Virus record (IMG/VR): IMGVR_UViG_3300032307_000133
Span: 1-20,457 of that record
From: a virus
Direction: 5' to 3' (one strand)
Length of the DNA stretch: 20,457 nucleotides
Shown here: one piece after another, positions 20,117-20,457 of the stretch
How positions within the stretch are numbered: the first letter of the stretch is position 1
Layout: each line of letters starts with the position of its first letter
The notes under the pieces: generated by a model
What the model was told of the DNA's origin: nothing
Databases searched by the model: none
What the model saw: only the letters and a program-made list of their open reading frames with translations
Position numbers and translations under genes: made by a program

Positions 20117-20194
20117 TGGTAGGCCTTGTGGGACTCGAACCCATCTATCTCCCGCTTATGAGGCGGACGCTTTTACCTGTTAAGCTAAAGGCCA
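20117..20194 (-). tRNA. tRNA with CAU anticodon (Met or Ile2), CCA encoded
   Basis: A full cloverleaf can be drawn: acceptor TGGCCTT with AAGGCCT, D stem GCTT/AAGC, anticodon stem TCCGC/GCGGG with loop CTCATAA (anticodon CAT at 20158-20160), variable loop AGATAG, and T arm ATGGG-TTCGAGT-CCCAC, ending ACCA. Base 1 and base 72 are both T, so the first acceptor pair is open, and one T-stem pair is A-C. Identity as elongator Met or as Ile with modified C34 cannot be decided from sequence. The encoded CCA and compact form fit a phage or gammaproteobacterial tRNA. It is not flanked by an integrase in this window. Confidence 0.85.
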
Positions 20195-20202
20195 ATAGAT
20201 AA

Positions 20203-20238
20203 CCCCCGCGTAACCGATGCTCTGGCAAGAGGCGGGGG
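20203..20238. other. GC-rich nested hairpin upstream of the tRNA
   Basis: CCCCCGC (20203-20209) and GCGGGGG (20232-20238) form seven GC pairs enclosing a second hairpin CTCT (20220-20223) with AGAG (20228-20231). The two stems would stack. The decamer GAGGCGGGGG occurs here and at 20103-20112, so it flanks the tRNA on both sides. The role is unknown: processing signal, structured RNA or remnant of recombination. Confidence 0.4.
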
Positions 20239-20326
20239 CCGTTTGCTGCGCAGGGTTTAAGTGCCTGCGCTCACTACCGCTTTATAGGTGCCGTGGTAAT
20301 ACTGCAACCGCCACGGCTCGGAGCGA

Positions 20327-20457
20327 TCATTGTGGCTTTTTGCTAAACAGCCACGGCCACAAAACTGCTATCAGTACAGCGGCAAAGATCCCATCAAAAA
20401 AAAATGATAGAACCTTGCTTACAAAATCAACAGCAACTAGCAATACAACTAACAGTA
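20327..20457 (-). CDS. Small membrane protein, C-terminal part
   Basis: An open frame entering from the right edge codes for 42 residues before TGA. It is strongly hydrophobic: LLVVLLVAVDFVSKVLSFFF, then a helix AAVLIAVLWPWLF and a short basic end SKKPQ. Two membrane helices are likely. The start is outside or at the edge of the window, so length and start codon are unknown. A run of nine T in the coding strand encodes the Phe stretch. Holin-like size and topology are noted, but no family is recognised and it could be spurious. Confidence 0.4.
   Translation of the reverse strand, partial: LLVVLLVAVDFVSKVLSFFFDGIFAAVLIAVLWPWLFSKKPQ

Noticed and set aside
20117-20194. Prophage attachment site at the tRNA
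   Set aside because: No integrase gene and no duplicated tRNA 3' end are visible in the window.
20256-20330. Short minus-strand frame ending WRLQYYHGTYKAVVSAGT
   Set aside because: Protein-like residues, but no start codon or ribosome site in frame and overlap with the end of the membrane protein gene.

Overview
The window is a stretch of the genome (or prophage) of a tailed phage with P22-type virion genes. Every convincing protein gene lies on the minus strand, so the phage map reads right to left. The portal, scaffold, coat, gp4-like and gp10-like genes follow the order known from Salmonella phage P22 (terS, terL, portal, scaffold, coat, gp4, gp10, ejection proteins, tail fibre). This argues for a short-tailed, podovirus-type virion. 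The host is probably a gammaproteobacterium, but nothing seen here fixes the genus. No integrase, repressor or replication gene is visible, so lifestyle cannot be judged.

Layout in the direction of transcription. (1) 20457-18802, small accessory genes: the end of a tiny membrane protein, a tRNA with anticodon CAU flanked by GC-rich hairpins, then two short transcription units (19860-19336 and 19220-18802). Each unit is preceded by a copy of the same promoter module, and the second ends in a strong intrinsic terminator (18769-18790). (2) 18763-17982: a promoter directly after that terminator drives two beta-rich proteins of likely virion origin. A second hairpin and promoter pair (17976-17940) then leads into packaging and head genes. 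(3) 17899-11896: small and large terminase, P22-type portal, scaffold and coat, closed by a UUCG-capped terminator. (4) 11852-9623: a small gene nested over the start of the gp4-like gene, the gp10-like DNA stabilisation protein and an 85-residue protein. (5) 9626-8716: a 2-oxoglutarate/Fe(II) dioxygenase-like protein and a cupin, translationally coupled to the tail genes. (6) 8715-3510: four ejection-type proteins, one carrying two arrays of exact 18-residue repeats. (7) 3488-1346: a tail fibre with carbohydrate-binding-like modules and two further tail-region proteins. (8) 1267-1: a lysis cassette with three small membrane proteins and a T4-lysozyme-like endolysin cut by the window edge.

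The genes are tightly coupled, with ATGA, GTGA, TTGA and TAATG junctions nearly throughout. Terminase and portal package DNA into the coat and scaffold shell, gp4- and gp10-like proteins close the portal, ejection proteins form the injection conduit, the fibre binds the host, and the lysis cassette releases progeny. The least explained parts are the dioxygenase and cupin pair where P22 carries its tail needle gene, the 18-residue repeat arrays, the duplicated promoter module, and a possible small plus-strand RNA between the tail and lysis modules.
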